From positions 62,001 to 126,000 of the forward strand of contig JAIBCC010000016.1 of NCBI GenBank assembly GCA_019694395.1: a stretch of 64,000 nucleotides of DNA. The letters run 5' to 3'. The stretch is from Pyrinomonadaceae bacterium. Lineage in GTDB: Bacteria; Acidobacteriota; Blastocatellia; Pyrinomonadales; Pyrinomonadaceae. The notes under the pieces were generated by a model. The model made no database searches. It was not told the DNA's origin and was given only the letters and a program-made list of their open reading frames with translations. The translations under genes and the position numbers were made by a program. This document shows, one piece after another, positions 41,697 through 51,836 of this stretch (its first letter is position 1; every line of letters starts with the position of its first letter).

Positions 41697-42892
41697 TGAC
41701 TAAGGATAGTCTTTACGCTCCTGCCGAGGTCAGCCGTTGGCAATCGCTTGCTTTAGGAATCGGAGCAGTCTTTACTATTGCTTGCTTAATAGGTGGGTAT
41801 TTTAATCCTGAACAGGGTTTGCGCTCATGGCTTTTAGGCTTTACTTATTGGGGCGGAATCAGTATCGGCTCATTGGGAATCTTAATTCTCCAATATTTGA
41901 CGGGCGGTGCTTGGGGTGTAGTTATTCGCCGCATTGTCGAAGCAGGCTCACGAACAATCTGGTTTGTTGCATTACTGTTTTTACCGATTATTGCCGGGAT
42001 CGTTAAGATTTATCCTTGGGCAAGTGCATCAAAAGCAGAACTTGGACACCGTTTTATTTATCTTAATCCGATGTCATTTGGGGTTAGAGCAGTCATCTAT
42101 TTTGCAATTTGGTTTGTAATGGCTTATTTGCTCAACAAATGGTCAGCTCAACAAGATGAAAGCACCAATCCGGAAGAGGCTGCCGGCTTTTTAGGAAAAG
42201 CTACTGCCTTTAGCGGTCCGACAATGGTTATCTTTGCATTAGTTGTTACTTTTGCTTCGATTGATTGGGTAATGACCTTGGATAAAAACTGGTATTCAAC
42301 CATTTGGGGCTTACTTTATTTAATCGGTTGGGCATTAAGCACTTTCTCCTTCATCATTGCCTTGTTAGCAAATTTGATGGATAAAGCGCCTTTGAACCGC
42401 ATCATCGGCAAAAAGCATTTCCACGACATTGGTAAGTTAATGTTGGCATTGGTAATGGTTTGGACATATTTCAACCTTTCTCAATTCCTTATTATTTACT
42501 CAGGAAACTTGCCGGAAGAAACACCCTGGTATTTGAATCGGATGAGAAATGGTTGGCAGTATGTCGGACTTTTGCTGATAGTATTTCACTTTGCCGTTCC
42601 GTATCTGCTGCTGCTTTCGCGTGATATTAAGCGCAATGCAAAATGGTTGTCAACGATTGCAATTTTCATTTTAGTAATGAGATTGATTGATATGTATTAT
42701 CACATCGGACCTCAGCCTTTTGTTGGTCAGGCACAGACCGGGTTTAATCCAAGCTGGATGGATTTGGCGGCTCCGATTGCCGTTGGCGGTCTTTGGTTGT
42801 GGTATTTCTTTAATGAATTAAAAAAACGTCCGCTAATACCGCATCAGGATCCGTTTGTTGAAAACGCTATCAAGCATGGACAAGGACATTAG
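41696..42892 (+). CDS. actF: ACIII subunit ActF, NrfD-like membrane protein
   Basis: A 398-residue protein of about ten helices, paralogous to ActC but shorter (GFTYWGGISIGSLGILILQYLTGGAWG, YYHIGPQPF). It shares one base with the end of actE. With ActC it forms the membrane core of ACIII. Confidence 0.94.
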   Translation: MTKDSLYAPAEVSRWQSLALGIGAVFTIACLIGGYFNPEQGLRSWLLGFTYWGGISIGSLGILILQYLTGGAWGVVIRRIVEAGSRTIWFVALLFLPIIAGIVKIYPWASASKAELGHRFIYLNPMSFGVRAVIYFAIWFVMAYLLNKWSAQQDESTNPEEAAGFLGKATAFSGPTMVIFALVVTFASIDWVMTLDKNWYSTIWGLLYLIGWALSTFSFIIALLANLMDKAPLNRIIGKKHFHDIGKLMLALVMVWTYFNLSQFLIIYSGNLPEETPWYLNRMRNGWQYVGLLLIVFHFAVPYLLLLSRDIKRNAKWLSTIAIFILVMRLIDMYYHIGPQPFVGQAQTGFNPSWMDLAAPIAVGGLWLWYFFNELKKRPLIPHQDPFVENAIKHGQGH

Positions 42893-42897
42893 GAATT

Positions 42898-43005
42898 TTA
42901 GATTGCCGGTTTTGGATTTTGGATTGTTTGGTCAATATAAGGATTAAATAAAATTGTTGAGAAATCAGACAATTCAAAAATTGAAAATCAAAGATCAAAA
43001 ATAAA
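42898..43005. repeat. Weak tandem-word hairpin, GATTTTGGATT / AATCAAAGATCAAA
   Basis: TTTAGATTGCCGGTTTTGGATTTTGGATTG on one side and CAATTCAAAAATTGAAAATCAAAGATCAAA on the other make an imperfect stem. It begins a few bases after the actF stop and ends before the next start. It looks like a decayed member of the word-repeat class. Confidence 0.5.
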
Positions 43006-43008
43006 AAT

Positions 43009-43545
43009 ATGGGAAGTCACGGAAAAAAAGTCGAAATTGATACAAGCAAAGGCTACGAAAAGAATGAAATCCAACTTCGCGGGATTGTGGTAACAACGAT
43101 TGCCTTATTTTTAACCTGTGTGGTTGCGTTTTACTTGATGTATGTTTTGCAAAATTATATGGAAGCCGCTTGGACTGAGTCGGACAAACAAACAGCACAT
43201 CCGATGGAACGAAGCGCAAAGGATAAACTTCCGCCTGAACCGCGTTTGCAGGCTGCTCCGGGATTTGGAGTAGATAGTCCGAATGGCAGAATCAATCTCG
43301 AACTTAAACCGCCGCAAGCAGAATGGCGGGAGTTGCAAAAAATTTGGGCTAAAGAATCCGCAGAAGGACAAAAAGTTGCTAAGGATGGTAAAGAAACAAT
43401 AATCACTTTACCAATTGCCGAAGCCAAGAAACAATTATTATCACAGGGAGTAAAAGCCGCTGCCGACAACAAAGCAATAGATGAGGCAATAGGTTTTTAT
43501 TCAGGCGCGAGTGCAGGCAGGATGGCTTCTGAAAGCCGTCGGTAA
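43009..43545 (+). CDS. Single-helix membrane protein of the act-cta operon, unknown function
   Basis: A 178-residue protein with one membrane helix (about 26-50, GIVVTTIALFLTCVVAFYLMY) and a soluble periplasmic part with Pro-rich then helical segments (PPQAEWRELQKIWAKESAEG, LPIAEAKKQLLSQG). Its place between actF and SCO suggests an accessory or assembly role. I do not recognise a named family. The predicted soluble part has no Cys or heme motif. Confidence 0.65.
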   Translation: MGSHGKKVEIDTSKGYEKNEIQLRGIVVTTIALFLTCVVAFYLMYVLQNYMEAAWTESDKQTAHPMERSAKDKLPPEPRLQAAPGFGVDSPNGRINLELKPPQAEWRELQKIWAKESAEGQKVAKDGKETIITLPIAEAKKQLLSQGVKAAADNKAIDEAIGFYSGASAGRMASESRR

Positions 43546-43587
43546 TTTGCGTAGCGAAACGTTAATGGTTGAAGGAGTTTTATAATA

Positions 43588-44511
43588 ATGTCACGAAAAA
43601 GCAGTATATTTTCGGTGTTGAGAATTACCATTAACACAGTTCTTTGTATTTTTTTAATATCAGTCATTGGTTTTGGACAAAGAATTGAGCATTATAATTC
43701 ACCGCTTTATTCGCCAAAAGTTTATGATCCGAATCAAGCGGGAACCAGCAACGGATTGCCGAAAACACTTGACGAAGTTGGGATTAAGCAAAAATTAAAT
43801 GAGCAAATACCGCTTGATACCGAAGTCAAAGATGAAAATGGCAAAACGGTCAAAATCGGTGAATATTTTGGCAAACGCCCGGTAATTTTAGCTCTGGTTT
43901 ATTACGAATGCCCAATGTTGTGCAGTGAGGTTTTGAACGGATTAACCGGAACCCTAAAGGGATTGAACTTCAGTGCCGGAAAAGAATTTGATGTAATTGC
44001 ATTAAGTTTTGACGCAAGAGAAAACGATAAGCCCGAATTGGCTAAAAATAAAAAAGTTAATTATTTACAGCGATACGGGCGTGAAGGTTCAGAAAACGGG
44101 TGGCACTTTTTGACCGCTACTCAGGATTCAATTGACAAAATAACCAATGCAGTTGGATTTGGTTATAAATGGGATGAACAAACCCAGCAATTTGCTCATG
44201 CCGGAGCAATTATGGTTCTGACTCCTGATGGCAGAATGTCAAAATATCTTTACGGAATTGATTACGCACCGAAAGATGTGAAATTGGCATTAATTGAATC
44301 ATCGGAAAATAAGATCGGAACTCCTGTTGATCAATTATTGTTGTATTGCTATCACTACAATCCGGCGACAGGGAAATACGGCTTACAGATTTTGAATGTA
44401 ATCCGACTTGGCGGAATTTTAACACTACTCGGATTAGGAACCATGTTCTTTGTTTTCTGGCGGCGTAACAAGAACAAAAATAATGATTTTACTGACGAAA
44501 TAGTCGCTTAA
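43588..44511 (+). CDS. SCO1/SenC-family copper chaperone
   Basis: A 307-residue thioredoxin-fold protein with an N-terminal signal or anchor helix, the copper motif CPMLC (CxxxC, about 111-115), the distant His in AHAG near 211, and a C-terminal membrane helix (LGGILTLLGLGTMFFVFW). SCO proteins deliver copper to the CuA centre of oxidase subunit II, encoded next. GGAG precedes the start. Confidence 0.9.
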   Translation: MSRKSSIFSVLRITINTVLCIFLISVIGFGQRIEHYNSPLYSPKVYDPNQAGTSNGLPKTLDEVGIKQKLNEQIPLDTEVKDENGKTVKIGEYFGKRPVILALVYYECPMLCSEVLNGLTGTLKGLNFSAGKEFDVIALSFDARENDKPELAKNKKVNYLQRYGREGSENGWHFLTATQDSIDKITNAVGFGYKWDEQTQQFAHAGAIMVLTPDGRMSKYLYGIDYAPKDVKLALIESSENKIGTPVDQLLLYCYHYNPATGKYGLQILNVIRLGGILTLLGLGTMFFVFWRRNKNKNNDFTDEIVA

Positions 44512-44516
44512 AAGTT

Positions 44517-45608
44517 ATGCAGAACAACTCTTGGATACCATTATTTCCAGATCAGGCTTCCAGCTTTGCGTGGCAGGTTGATGCTTTGTATTTTTACATT
44601 ATTGCAGTTTGTTTATTTTTCGGAATCGGAGTAGTAATCGCGGTTTTCTGGTTTGCGATGAAATACCGTGAGACCGAAAAATATGCTTCGCCCGAAGAAA
44701 TTCACGGTTCAAATGTCCTGGAAATTACCTGGACGGCAATTCCTTTTATAATTGCGATGACGATTTTCGTTTTCGGGACCTATGTTTTCTTTACTCTGTA
44801 TCGGATGCCGGCGGATGCTACTGAAGTTTATGTGGTTGGAAAACAATGGATGTGGAAATTTCAGCACGAAACAGGACAGCGTGAGATCAATGAATTGCAT
44901 ATTCCGGTCAATACGAAAATTAAACTCGTTATGACCACCGAAGATGTTATTCACGATGTATTTATCCCTGCGTTCCGCACAAAAGCAGACGTTGTTCCGG
45001 GCAGATACACCTATTTATGGTTTGAAGCAACAAAACCGGGTAAATATCATTTATATTGTGCAGAATATTGCGGATTGAACCATTCAGGAATGGGCGGCTG
45101 GGTTTATGTCATGGAACAGCGCGATTATGACAATTGGTTAGCGGGTAACGTTTCAAATCAAACTCCGGTTGAAGCGGGACAAGATTTGTTCCAAAACAAA
45201 TTGGGTTGTGCCTCTTGTCACCAGGATACGGGATCAGGTCGCGGACCAAGTTTGAAGGGACTTTTCGGAAAAGATCAAAAATTAAGTAATGGACAAACTA
45301 TAAAGGTTGATGAAAGCTACATTCACGAATCAATTCTGAATCCGCAGGCGCAGATTGCAGAAGGATTCCAACCAATTATGCCGACTTTCAAAGGTCAGGT
45401 TACAGAAGATCAAATTAACCAGCTCGTAGCATATATCAAATCCTTAAATCCAAGTGCTGCAAATTCAACCGGTAGCAATTCAACGGCGAAACCTAATGCT
45501 CCGGCTGCAAATACGGCAACGAAGCCGCCAGCGACAACTAATACAAATACGAATACAACAGTTAAACCGGCAGCAAACACGGCGAGCAATGCAAGAGGTA
45601 ATAAGTAA
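44517..45608 (+). CDS. ctaC: Cytochrome c oxidase subunit II with fused cytochrome c
   Basis: A 363-residue subunit II: two membrane helices (about 22-45 and 72-95), a cupredoxin domain with the CuA motif [12 protein letters not shown] (about 181-192), then a cytochrome c domain with CASCH (about 227-231) and a distal Met in IMPTF. The fusion marks a caa3-type oxidase. The C-terminal 50 residues are Ala/Thr/Asn/Pro-rich like ActE. It starts 5 bp after the SCO gene. Confidence 0.95.
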   Translation: MQNNSWIPLFPDQASSFAWQVDALYFYIIAVCLFFGIGVVIAVFWFAMKYRETEKYASPEEIHGSNVLEITWTAIPFIIAMTIFVFGTYVFFTLYRMPADATEVYVVGKQWMWKFQHETGQREINELHIPVNTKIKLVMTTEDVIHDVFIPAFRTKADVVPGRYTYLWFEATKPGKYHLYCAEYCGLNHSGMGGWVYVMEQRDYDNWLAGNVSNQTPVEAGQDLFQNKLGCASCHQDTGSGRGPSLKGLFGKDQKLSNGQTIKVDESYIHESILNPQAQIAEGFQPIMPTFKGQVTEDQINQLVAYIKSLNPSAANSTGSNSTAKPNAPAANTATKPPATTNTNTNTTVKPAANTASNARGNK

Positions 45609-45610
45609 GT

Positions 45611-47275
45611 ATGATGGAAACAGTAGCAGTAACTAGAGATACAAGTAAAAAACCAGAGCTACATTATTTGAACAATGGTTATAGCGTTGCTTCTTGGCTT
45701 TTAACTAAAGACCATAAGCGGATCGCAATGCTTTACTTAATGAGCGTTTCGTTCTTCTTTATGCTCGGTGGAATATTTGCGGCACTAATTCGGCTTGAAT
45801 TGATGACCCCAAATAGCGATTTATTAGAAGCCGGAACTTATAATCGTGTCTTTACGGCTCACGGAGTCATAATGGTTTTCCTGTTTTTGATTCCGGCAAT
45901 TCCTGCAACTCTCGGAAATTTCTTTGTTCCATTGATGATAGGTGCCAAAGACCTGGCTTTTCCGCGTATTAACCTGCTGAGTTGGTATCTGTATATGGCG
46001 GGAGGATTGATCGCTGCATATGCTCTGATGAACGGCGGGGTTGATACGGGTTGGACTTTCTATGTGCCGTATTCAACAACATTTTCTAATGGTTGGGTTC
46101 TAGTGACAGGGCTTGGAGCTTTTGTTATCGGGTTTTCTTCAATTCTGACGGGGTTAAACTTTATTGTGACCATCCACACAATGCGTGCGCCCGGAATGAC
46201 TTGGTTTAGATTACCGCTTTTCATCTGGTCACATTATGCAACAAGCTTGATCATGATTCTCGGAACTCCCGTGGTTGCAATTACTATTTTATTGTTGGCT
46301 TTGGAAAGGGTTGCCAAAATCGGAATTTTTGATCCGGCAATTGGCGGTGATCCGATCTTATTCCAACACTTATTCTGGTTCTATTCGCATCCGGCAGTTT
46401 ACATTATGGTTCTACCGTCAATGGGAATTATCAGCGAATTGATTGCTAATTTTTCACGCAAGAGAATTTTCGGATACGAATTTGTTGCTTTTTCAAGTAT
46501 TGCAATTGCGGTAATCGGCTTTTTGGTTTGGGGACACCACTTGTTTGTCAGCGGACAATCGGTTTACGCCGCATTAGTCTTTTCAATTCTGACTTTGGTG
46601 GTAGCGATTCCATCGGCGGTTAAAACTTTTAACTGGACGGCAACCCTTTACAAAGGTTCAATTTCCTACGATACGCCAATGCTGTATGCCTTTAGTTTTC
46701 TGGGGTTATTCTTAATTGGCGGATTAACCGGATTGTTCTTAGGCACGGCAGGAATGGACATTCACTTGAGCGATACCTATTTCATTATTGCTCACTTCCA
46801 CTATGTAATGGTCGGAAGCACGGTTATTGGTTATCTGGGCGGTTTGCATTATTGGTGGTCAAAAATGACCGGTAAACAATATTCCGAATTCTGGGGCAAG
46901 ATTTCGGCAATGTTGGTTTTTGTCGGATTTAATTTAACCTTCTTCCCTCAATTTATTTTGGGTTATTTGGGAATGCCGCGCCGCTATGCTTCATACGCAG
47001 AAGAACTCCAAGTGTTGAATATTTTTTCAACCGCCGGAGCGGGAGTATTAGCTGTCGGAATGATTATGCCTGTTATTTATTTAACAATGTCGTTGATCAA
47101 CGGCAAAGATGCAGGGGATAATCCGTGGCATTTACCGGGATTGGAATGGAGAACTTCTTCGCCTCCGCCAACTGAAAACTTTTATGAACCGCCGGTGGTA
47201 ACCTGGGAAGCCTATGATTTTAGCGAAGATAACGGACTTGAACCTAAAAAAGAGGTAGCAAAAGAAACAGTTTAG
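45611..47275 (+). CDS. ctaD: Cytochrome c oxidase subunit I, A2 type
   Basis: A 554-residue heme-copper oxidase with 12 helices. Low-spin heme His is in [10 protein letters not shown]; CuB ligands are in YSHPAVY and WGHHLFVSG; heme a3 and low-spin His in [11 protein letters not shown]. The D-channel glutamate seen in A1 enzymes (HPEV) is Ala here, preceded by Tyr-Ser, the mark of A2-type oxidases. It reduces oxygen to water and pumps protons. Confidence 0.97.
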   Translation: MMETVAVTRDTSKKPELHYLNNGYSVASWLLTKDHKRIAMLYLMSVSFFFMLGGIFAALIRLELMTPNSDLLEAGTYNRVFTAHGVIMVFLFLIPAIPATLGNFFVPLMIGAKDLAFPRINLLSWYLYMAGGLIAAYALMNGGVDTGWTFYVPYSTTFSNGWVLVTGLGAFVIGFSSILTGLNFIVTIHTMRAPGMTWFRLPLFIWSHYATSLIMILGTPVVAITILLLALERVAKIGIFDPAIGGDPILFQHLFWFYSHPAVYIMVLPSMGIISELIANFSRKRIFGYEFVAFSSIAIAVIGFLVWGHHLFVSGQSVYAALVFSILTLVVAIPSAVKTFNWTATLYKGSISYDTPMLYAFSFLGLFLIGGLTGLFLGTAGMDIHLSDTYFIIAHFHYVMVGSTVIGYLGGLHYWWSKMTGKQYSEFWGKISAMLVFVGFNLTFFPQFILGYLGMPRRYASYAEELQVLNIFSTAGAGVLAVGMIMPVIYLTMSLINGKDAGDNPWHLPGLEWRTSSPPPTENFYEPPVVTWEAYDFSEDNGLEPKKEVAKETV

Positions 47276-47278
47276 AAA

Positions 47279-47300
47279 GGTCAAGGGTCAAGGGCTAAAG
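47279..47300. repeat. Short tandem-heptamer repeat, GGTCAAG
   Basis: GGTCAAG at 47279-47285 and 47286-47292, then GGCTAAAG, directly after the ctaD stop codon. A partial complement (CCTTTTTTGAC) follows. A small member of the word-repeat class. Confidence 0.55.
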
Positions 47301-47335
47301 CCTTTTTTGACACGCGACATTCGACAAAAGAAAAT

Positions 47336-48253
47336 ATGTCAGATACACACGCACACGATTATCATCCGCCCGGACTACAGCATCAGTTCGAGGATATGAA
47401 GCAACAGGAAGAATCCAACACAATTGGGATGTGGATGTTCCTGGCGCAGGAAATTATGTTCTTCGGCGGATTATTCACGGCTTATTTGATTTTCCGTTCT
47501 CGTTATCCGATGGCTTTTGCTGCGGGTAGTAACCATTTGGATGCGTTTTTAGGCGGTCTGAATACCTTGGTTCTGATTGTCAGTAGTTTGACAATGGCTT
47601 TAACTGTTTATTATGCCCAAAAAGGCAACCGAAATTTGCAGGTCATAATGATTATTTTGACAATGATTTTCGGTTCAGTATTTTTGGTGGTCAAGGCAGT
47701 TGAATATACTGATAAATACAATCACGGGTTAGTGCCTTTTGCGACCTGGAATAAAAAAACCAAAGGTGAAGCGGAGCACGCTAAAACTGAAGAGCCGAAA
47801 GAAGTAAAACATTTCTTTGCCTCAGAAGGCGGTGAAAAGAAAGCCGGAGGTGCAGAAGCCGAACATCATTATGTCAACACTACCGGTGAGTTTCAGTGGA
47901 ACGATTGGGAAAAAACCGATGAACTGATCAAAGAAGCACAGCAAGGTAATTTCTTAACTGATGCAGAAAAAATCGGCTATTTCAGTAACGGAGAATTTGA
48001 TAAAGAAAAATTCACGGGTAGAGTCCGCATTTTCTATTGGATTTACTTTGCAATGACCGGCTTGCACGGGCTGCATATGATCGTCGGATTGGGAATGATG
48101 CTTTGGCTATTAATTATGGCGTGGCGCAATACTTACTCGGCAGAATATTATACTCCGGTTGAAATTTCAGGACTTTATTGGCACTTTGTTGATATTGTTT
48201 GGATTTTCCTTTTCCCGTTGCTCTATTTGCTTGGCAGACATTTTTTACACTAA
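47336..48253 (+). CDS. ctaE: Cytochrome c oxidase subunit III with a hydrophilic insert
   Basis: A 305-residue subunit III. Helices at about 29-52, 62-85 and 97-118 match the family. A charged stretch of about 85 residues (about 125-210, Lys/Glu/His-rich) separates them from the last helices ([39 protein letters not shown]). Typical subunit III proteins of this five- to seven-helix type run to about 200-270 residues, so the insert is unusual. Confidence 0.93.
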   Translation: MSDTHAHDYHPPGLQHQFEDMKQQEESNTIGMWMFLAQEIMFFGGLFTAYLIFRSRYPMAFAAGSNHLDAFLGGLNTLVLIVSSLTMALTVYYAQKGNRNLQVIMIILTMIFGSVFLVVKAVEYTDKYNHGLVPFATWNKKTKGEAEHAKTEEPKEVKHFFASEGGEKKAGGAEAEHHYVNTTGEFQWNDWEKTDELIKEAQQGNFLTDAEKIGYFSNGEFDKEKFTGRVRIFYWIYFAMTGLHGLHMIVGLGMMLWLLIMAWRNTYSAEYYTPVEISGLYWHFVDIVWIFLFPLLYLLGRHFLH

Positions 48254-48271
48254 GGGGGACGCAAGAATTTT

Positions 48272-48613
48272 ATGGCTGATAATCACGATAATCACGACGA
48301 ACACGAACAACACGAACATATGAATATCCCGAAATATATCGGAATATTTTTGGTATTGGTGGTTGGAACAATTTTGACATACGTTACAGCGCAATGGAAT
48401 TTAGATGTGATTTTTCCCGGTGCAAATACCTTGTTGGCGTTGCTAATTGCTTTTACCAAAATGAGTTGCGTCGTTTTATTCTTTATGCACGTTTATTGGA
48501 ACGGAAAATTGATATGGCTGACGGTAGTTGGCAGCTTTGTCTTTTTGGCGATTATGTTTGCCTTTACGATGCAAGATTACCTGACTCGCGGGGCAGGTAT
48601 TTTTACCAAGTAA
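48272..48613 (+). CDS. ctaF: Cytochrome c oxidase subunit IV-like protein
   Basis: A 113-residue protein with a His/Asp/Glu-rich N-terminus (NHDEHEQHEH) and three membrane helices (about 22-40, 47-70, 80-103). It fits the prokaryotic COX4 family that closes ctaCDEF operons. GGGGGA precedes the start and a strong terminator follows. Confidence 0.88.
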   Translation: MADNHDNHDEHEQHEHMNIPKYIGIFLVLVVGTILTYVTAQWNLDVIFPGANTLLALLIAFTKMSCVVLFFMHVYWNGKLIWLTVVGSFVFLAIMFAFTMQDYLTRGAGIFTK

Positions 48614-48635
48614 CTTTTAAGCATAAAAATTCGGG

Positions 48636-48679
48636 ACGCGGGTTGGAATAGAGTTAAGTTCATTCCAGTCCGCGTTTTT
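48636..48679 (+). terminator. Terminator of the act-cta operon
   Basis: ACGCGG-GT-TGGAAT and ATTCCA-GT-CCGCGT (48636-48649 and 48662-48675) form a 12-pair GC-rich stem with one internal mismatch pair, followed by TTTTT. Confidence 0.85.
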
Positions 48680-48787
48680 GGCTTATTTTAAGCAAAATGT
48701 TATCATCTTCATTTTGGAGTTATAATAAAAATTGTGATTAAGTTTTATAGACAACAGACAATTAGGTTTATTCATCACAACCGACTA

Positions 48788-49783
48788 ATGATAAAGAAGT
48801 TTTTCTATTTTATAATTCTTGCTATTTTATTCTTAAGTAGTTGTAAACCAGGCACAGATAAAGCTACTCCAATTCTGTTAGCAGTTGAAAATGCTTCAAA
48901 AGATCAATTAATAAACGAAATCAATCGGTTTGCAAAAGTAAACTCAATGAGTGCCAAAATGGATCTGAAATTTGAGGATACTTCTTTTGCGAATCAAGGA
49001 AAAAAGAAATCTTACGTTACGGCAACTTTAACTTCAGTTGTTCAACGACCGGCAAATATTTATTTGAAGGTGGAATTTTTTTCAGTTGATATTGCTCAAA
49101 TGACCTCTAACGGCGATAAATTTCGGGTAGCTGTATTGAAAGATAATAGTGGAGGGAAATTTAAGAAATTTGTTTTAGGTTCAAATAATGCGGACTATGC
49201 AAAGTTAGAAAGCGGTCTAAAGAAAGATACAAGCGATGATGCACAGAGTGTAAGTTCATTTTCCAGACTTCGTCCTCAACATTTTACAGATGCAATTTTA
49301 ATACGTCCGACAGATTCACAAAATACTTATCTCCAAAGCACTATTTACCAAATCGAAGAAGACGAAGTGCAAAAAAAGAAAGTAATGCGAGGATATTATC
49401 TATTGGATGAATATTCTAAAGATTCAAATGGAGATTTAAAGATTAGTAGAAGATTTTGGTTTGATCGCGTTGTGAGTATAAGATTGGCAAGGCAGCAATT
49501 ATTTGATAACAAAGGAGAGATTGAGTCGGACATCGTTTATGGTCAAGAGGGAAATTTGGCAAACGGAGAATATAAGAATTTACCTTTGAGAATAATGGTG
49601 ACTCGTCCAAAAGAGAAATATTCAATCAGTTTAACCTATCAATCACCAGAGTCGGTTAAAATTGGAAATAACTATAAGCCTGATGTCTTTGAATTAAAAA
49701 ATACATGGGGCTTAGACGAAGTAGATTTGGACAAGAAATTACAAGAAGTATTAAAGCAAAACTCAGCAATAACTAATCAATAA
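48788..49783 (+). CDS. Lipoprotein with a LolA-like fold signature, unknown function
   Basis: A 331-residue lipoprotein (lipobox FLSSC). The body has alternating beta segments ([44 protein letters not shown], [18 protein letters not shown]) resembling outer-membrane lipoprotein-sorting (LolA/LolB-type) barrels. The start at 48788 is chosen for the lipoprotein signal; the frame is open 54 bases further up. Its last base is the first of the ABC ATPase start codon, so the two are coupled. Confidence 0.65.
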   Translation: MIKKFFYFIILAILFLSSCKPGTDKATPILLAVENASKDQLINEINRFAKVNSMSAKMDLKFEDTSFANQGKKKSYVTATLTSVVQRPANIYLKVEFFSVDIAQMTSNGDKFRVAVLKDNSGGKFKKFVLGSNNADYAKLESGLKKDTSDDAQSVSSFSRLRPQHFTDAILIRPTDSQNTYLQSTIYQIEEDEVQKKKVMRGYYLLDEYSKDSNGDLKISRRFWFDRVVSIRLARQQLFDNKGEIESDIVYGQEGNLANGEYKNLPLRIMVTRPKEKYSISLTYQSPESVKIGNNYKPDVFELKNTWGLDEVDLDKKLQEVLKQNSAITNQ

Positions 49784-50460
49784 TGGCAAAAACGATTTTA
49801 CAAACCGAAAATTTAATTAAAAACTATAAAGTTGGAAAGATGGAAACACCTGTGTTAAAGGGTGTTTCTTTTAGTGTGGAGGAAGGAGAGTTTATTGCCA
49901 TAATGGGACCTTCGGGTTGCGGAAAATCAACCCTCCTGCATTTGCTCGGCGGATTATTGTCACCAACCAGCGGCAAAATTCTGATTGATGGTGAGGATTT
50001 AGCGGCGGTCAGTGATGCTAAAAGAACCGAAATTCGTCGTCGTAAGATTGGCTTTGTTTTCCAACGATTCAATCTTTTTCCGACTTTGACGGCAGATGGA
50101 AATTTGCGTCTGGCGGAGCGAATTCACACTGGAAACGGCGGTAATGCCGAAAGACGGCGCGAAGTTTTGCACCTTTTGAAATTGGAAAATAAGATCAATA
50201 ATCGTCCGCTTGAGCTTTCGGGCGGGGAACAACAGCGGGTTGCGTTGGCGCGAGCCATTATCAATAGTCCGGCGATCATTTTGGCTGACGAACCGACCGG
50301 AAATCTGGATACGGAGAATTCGCAGATTGTTTTGGATATGTTCAAAGAACTAAATGAACGGTTTAACCAAACAATTATTATGATTACGCATAATCCTGAT
50401 GCAACCGAACATTGCGACCGAATTATTCGGATGAAAGATGGTAAAATTGTCAATGAGTGA
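49783..50460 (+). CDS. ABC transporter ATPase, LolD/MacB type
   Basis: A 225-residue ATPase: Walker [10 protein letters not shown] (about 42-50), Q-loop [15 protein letters not shown], signature [14 protein letters not shown] and Walker [13 protein letters not shown]. The GNLD after the Walker B and the 225-residue length are typical of the MacB/LolD/FtsE group, which drive extraction or mechanotransmission. No permease gene is nearby. It lies next to LolA-like genes, suggesting lipoprotein or envelope traffic, which is inference. Confidence 0.9.
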   Translation: MAKTILQTENLIKNYKVGKMETPVLKGVSFSVEEGEFIAIMGPSGCGKSTLLHLLGGLLSPTSGKILIDGEDLAAVSDAKRTEIRRRKIGFVFQRFNLFPTLTADGNLRLAERIHTGNGGNAERRREVLHLLKLENKINNRPLELSGGEQQRVALARAIINSPAIILADEPTGNLDTENSQIVLDMFKELNERFNQTIIMITHNPDATEHCDRIIRMKDGKIVNE

Positions 50461-50465
50461 TTTTA

Positions 50466-50597
50466 GACCTTTGACCTTTGAACTTTGATTCTTCATAGTT
50501 TTAGAGAGAATAATTTTTCTTTGATTAATAAAAACAGCAAAAAGTTATAATCGTCAGTAAAAAGTAATCAAAGATCAAAAATCGAAAATCCAAGGTC
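50466..50597. repeat. Tandem-heptamer hairpin, word GACCTTT (second locus)
   Basis: GACCTTTGACCTTTGAACTTTGATT spans 50466-50490 (two GACCTTT units and variants). The right arm at 50566-50597 has AATCAAAG, ATCAAAA, ATCGAAA and CCAAGGTC. It starts 5 bp after the ABC ATPase stop and ends 7 bp before the next start. Same word as 29880-29952. Confidence 0.75.
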
Positions 50598-50604
50598 GAA
50601 ACCT

Positions 50605-50907
50605 ATGCAAACTATAAAAAATATCATTAATTGGAGTTACGAACGTGCATCCTGGCAATGGGATGTGTTGTGTATTTTAATTATGATGTTTATTTTCCTA
50701 ACCCCAAAAGTTTGGTTTGAGAGTAAAGAAAAATTGGCAACCCGAACGGGACGAGTTATCGTCAAAAAAGACGATTTTGCCGCTGAGAAAGCCATTTTAG
50801 AAAAGAAAGTAAAAGAATTGAGTGGAAATCAAAACGCCGAAATTATAGAATGGCGGGAAAAAAGAGATGACGAAGGAAATGTCATTTACGAAATAGATTA
50901 TCGTTAA
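50605..50907 (+). CDS. Small membrane protein of unknown function
   Basis: A 100-residue protein with one membrane helix (about 18-36, WDVLCILIMMFIFLTPKVWF) and a charged helical cytoplasmic or periplasmic tail (KKDDFAAEKAILEKKVKELSG). Not recognised. It lies between the ABC ATPase and a LolA-like gene in the same direction, and is followed by a terminator. Confidence 0.6.
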   Translation: MQTIKNIINWSYERASWQWDVLCILIMMFIFLTPKVWFESKEKLATRTGRVIVKKDDFAAEKAILEKKVKELSGNQNAEIIEWREKRDDEGNVIYEIDYR

Positions 50908-50946
50908 AAGGTATAAGGAATTTTTTATTTTAAATTTTTATGAAAG

Positions 50947-50985
50947 CAACAACTATGTTAAAAATAACGGTTGTTGATTTTTTTT
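50947..50985 (+). terminator. Rho-independent terminator
   Basis: CAACAAC (50947-50953) and GTTGTTG (50970-50976) around a 16-base loop, then eight T residues. It ends the transcript of the small membrane protein gene. Confidence 0.75.
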
Positions 50986-51010
50986 AGCCCTAAATTTTGG
51001 AGTTATTTTT

Positions 51011-51712
51011 ATGAAAAATTATTTCAGATTAATTATTACAGCATTTGCAATTGCATTTTTATTTAATATTTTTGCAGTTTCGGAAACAAAAGCTCAAAAT
51101 CCGACCAATGAAATTTTGAATCGGATGAATGAGCATCAAAAGGCTCTTACTTCACTCAAAGCAAATGTGGCAATGGATAAATACAATGCTCAGCTTGATG
51201 AACACGAGCCTTGGGAAGGCAGCACCAAGTATGTCAAAAGCACTGCAAATGAAATGTATGTCCGACTTGATTGGTCAAAGCCGCAACAAGAGTCTTTATC
51301 GGTGGTCAAAAAACAATACGTCATTTATCGTCCGCGTTTGAATCAGGCAATTTATGGAAATGTTGATGATGCACAGAAAAAGGGAACCGAAAGTTCAAGC
51401 ATTTTTGACTTTCTCAAGATGTCCAAGGATGAATTAAAAGAAAACTACAAAGTAGTATATCAAGGTAAAGAAGAAGTAAAAGGCGGAATCGAAACCTGGC
51501 ATTTGGAATTGACTCCGAAAAGCGCGAAAAGCTATAAATCGGCAGATATTTGGGTTGATGGAAACGGAATGGTTCTCCAAATGAAAATAACCTCAAATAA
51601 TAGCGACACCACTACAGTTTTGCTCTCAGGTTTGAAGAAAAACGAGAACATCAACGTCAAAAGCGAAATTCAGATTTCTTTACCAAAAGGTGTCACGATG
51701 GTCAAAGGATAA
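51011..51712 (+). CDS. LolA-like periplasmic lipoprotein carrier
   Basis: A 233-residue protein with a signal peptide (about 1-28) and the LolA/outer-membrane lipoprotein-sorting fold: an opening helix (NEILNRMNEHQKALTSLKANV), a beta sheet that closes a hydrophobic cavity (KPQQESLSVVKKQYVIYRPRL, TWHLELTPKS) and the IWVDGNGMVLQMKI segment. LolA ferries lipoproteins from the inner to the outer membrane. It is flanked by terminators on both sides, so it is probably a single-gene transcript. Confidence 0.8.
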   Translation: MKNYFRLIITAFAIAFLFNIFAVSETKAQNPTNEILNRMNEHQKALTSLKANVAMDKYNAQLDEHEPWEGSTKYVKSTANEMYVRLDWSKPQQESLSVVKKQYVIYRPRLNQAIYGNVDDAQKKGTESSSIFDFLKMSKDELKENYKVVYQGKEEVKGGIETWHLELTPKSAKSYKSADIWVDGNGMVLQMKITSNNSDTTTVLLSGLKKNENINVKSEIQISLPKGVTMVKG

Positions 51713-51735
51713 ATTATTATTAACAAACTTAGCTT

Positions 51736-51767
51736 AAAAAGCTCTGTATTAAAGGCAGAGCTTTTTG
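51736..51767 (+). terminator. Rho-independent terminator
   Basis: AAAAAGCTCTG (51736-51746) pairs perfectly with CAGAGCTTTTT (51756-51766) around a 9-base loop. It ends the LolA-like gene. Confidence 0.85.
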
Positions 51768-51836
51768 TTTGAGTTTGAAAAGATTTATTGTCCAAATTAT
51801 AATTGAATATTTACTAATTGATAAAGTTTTAATTCT

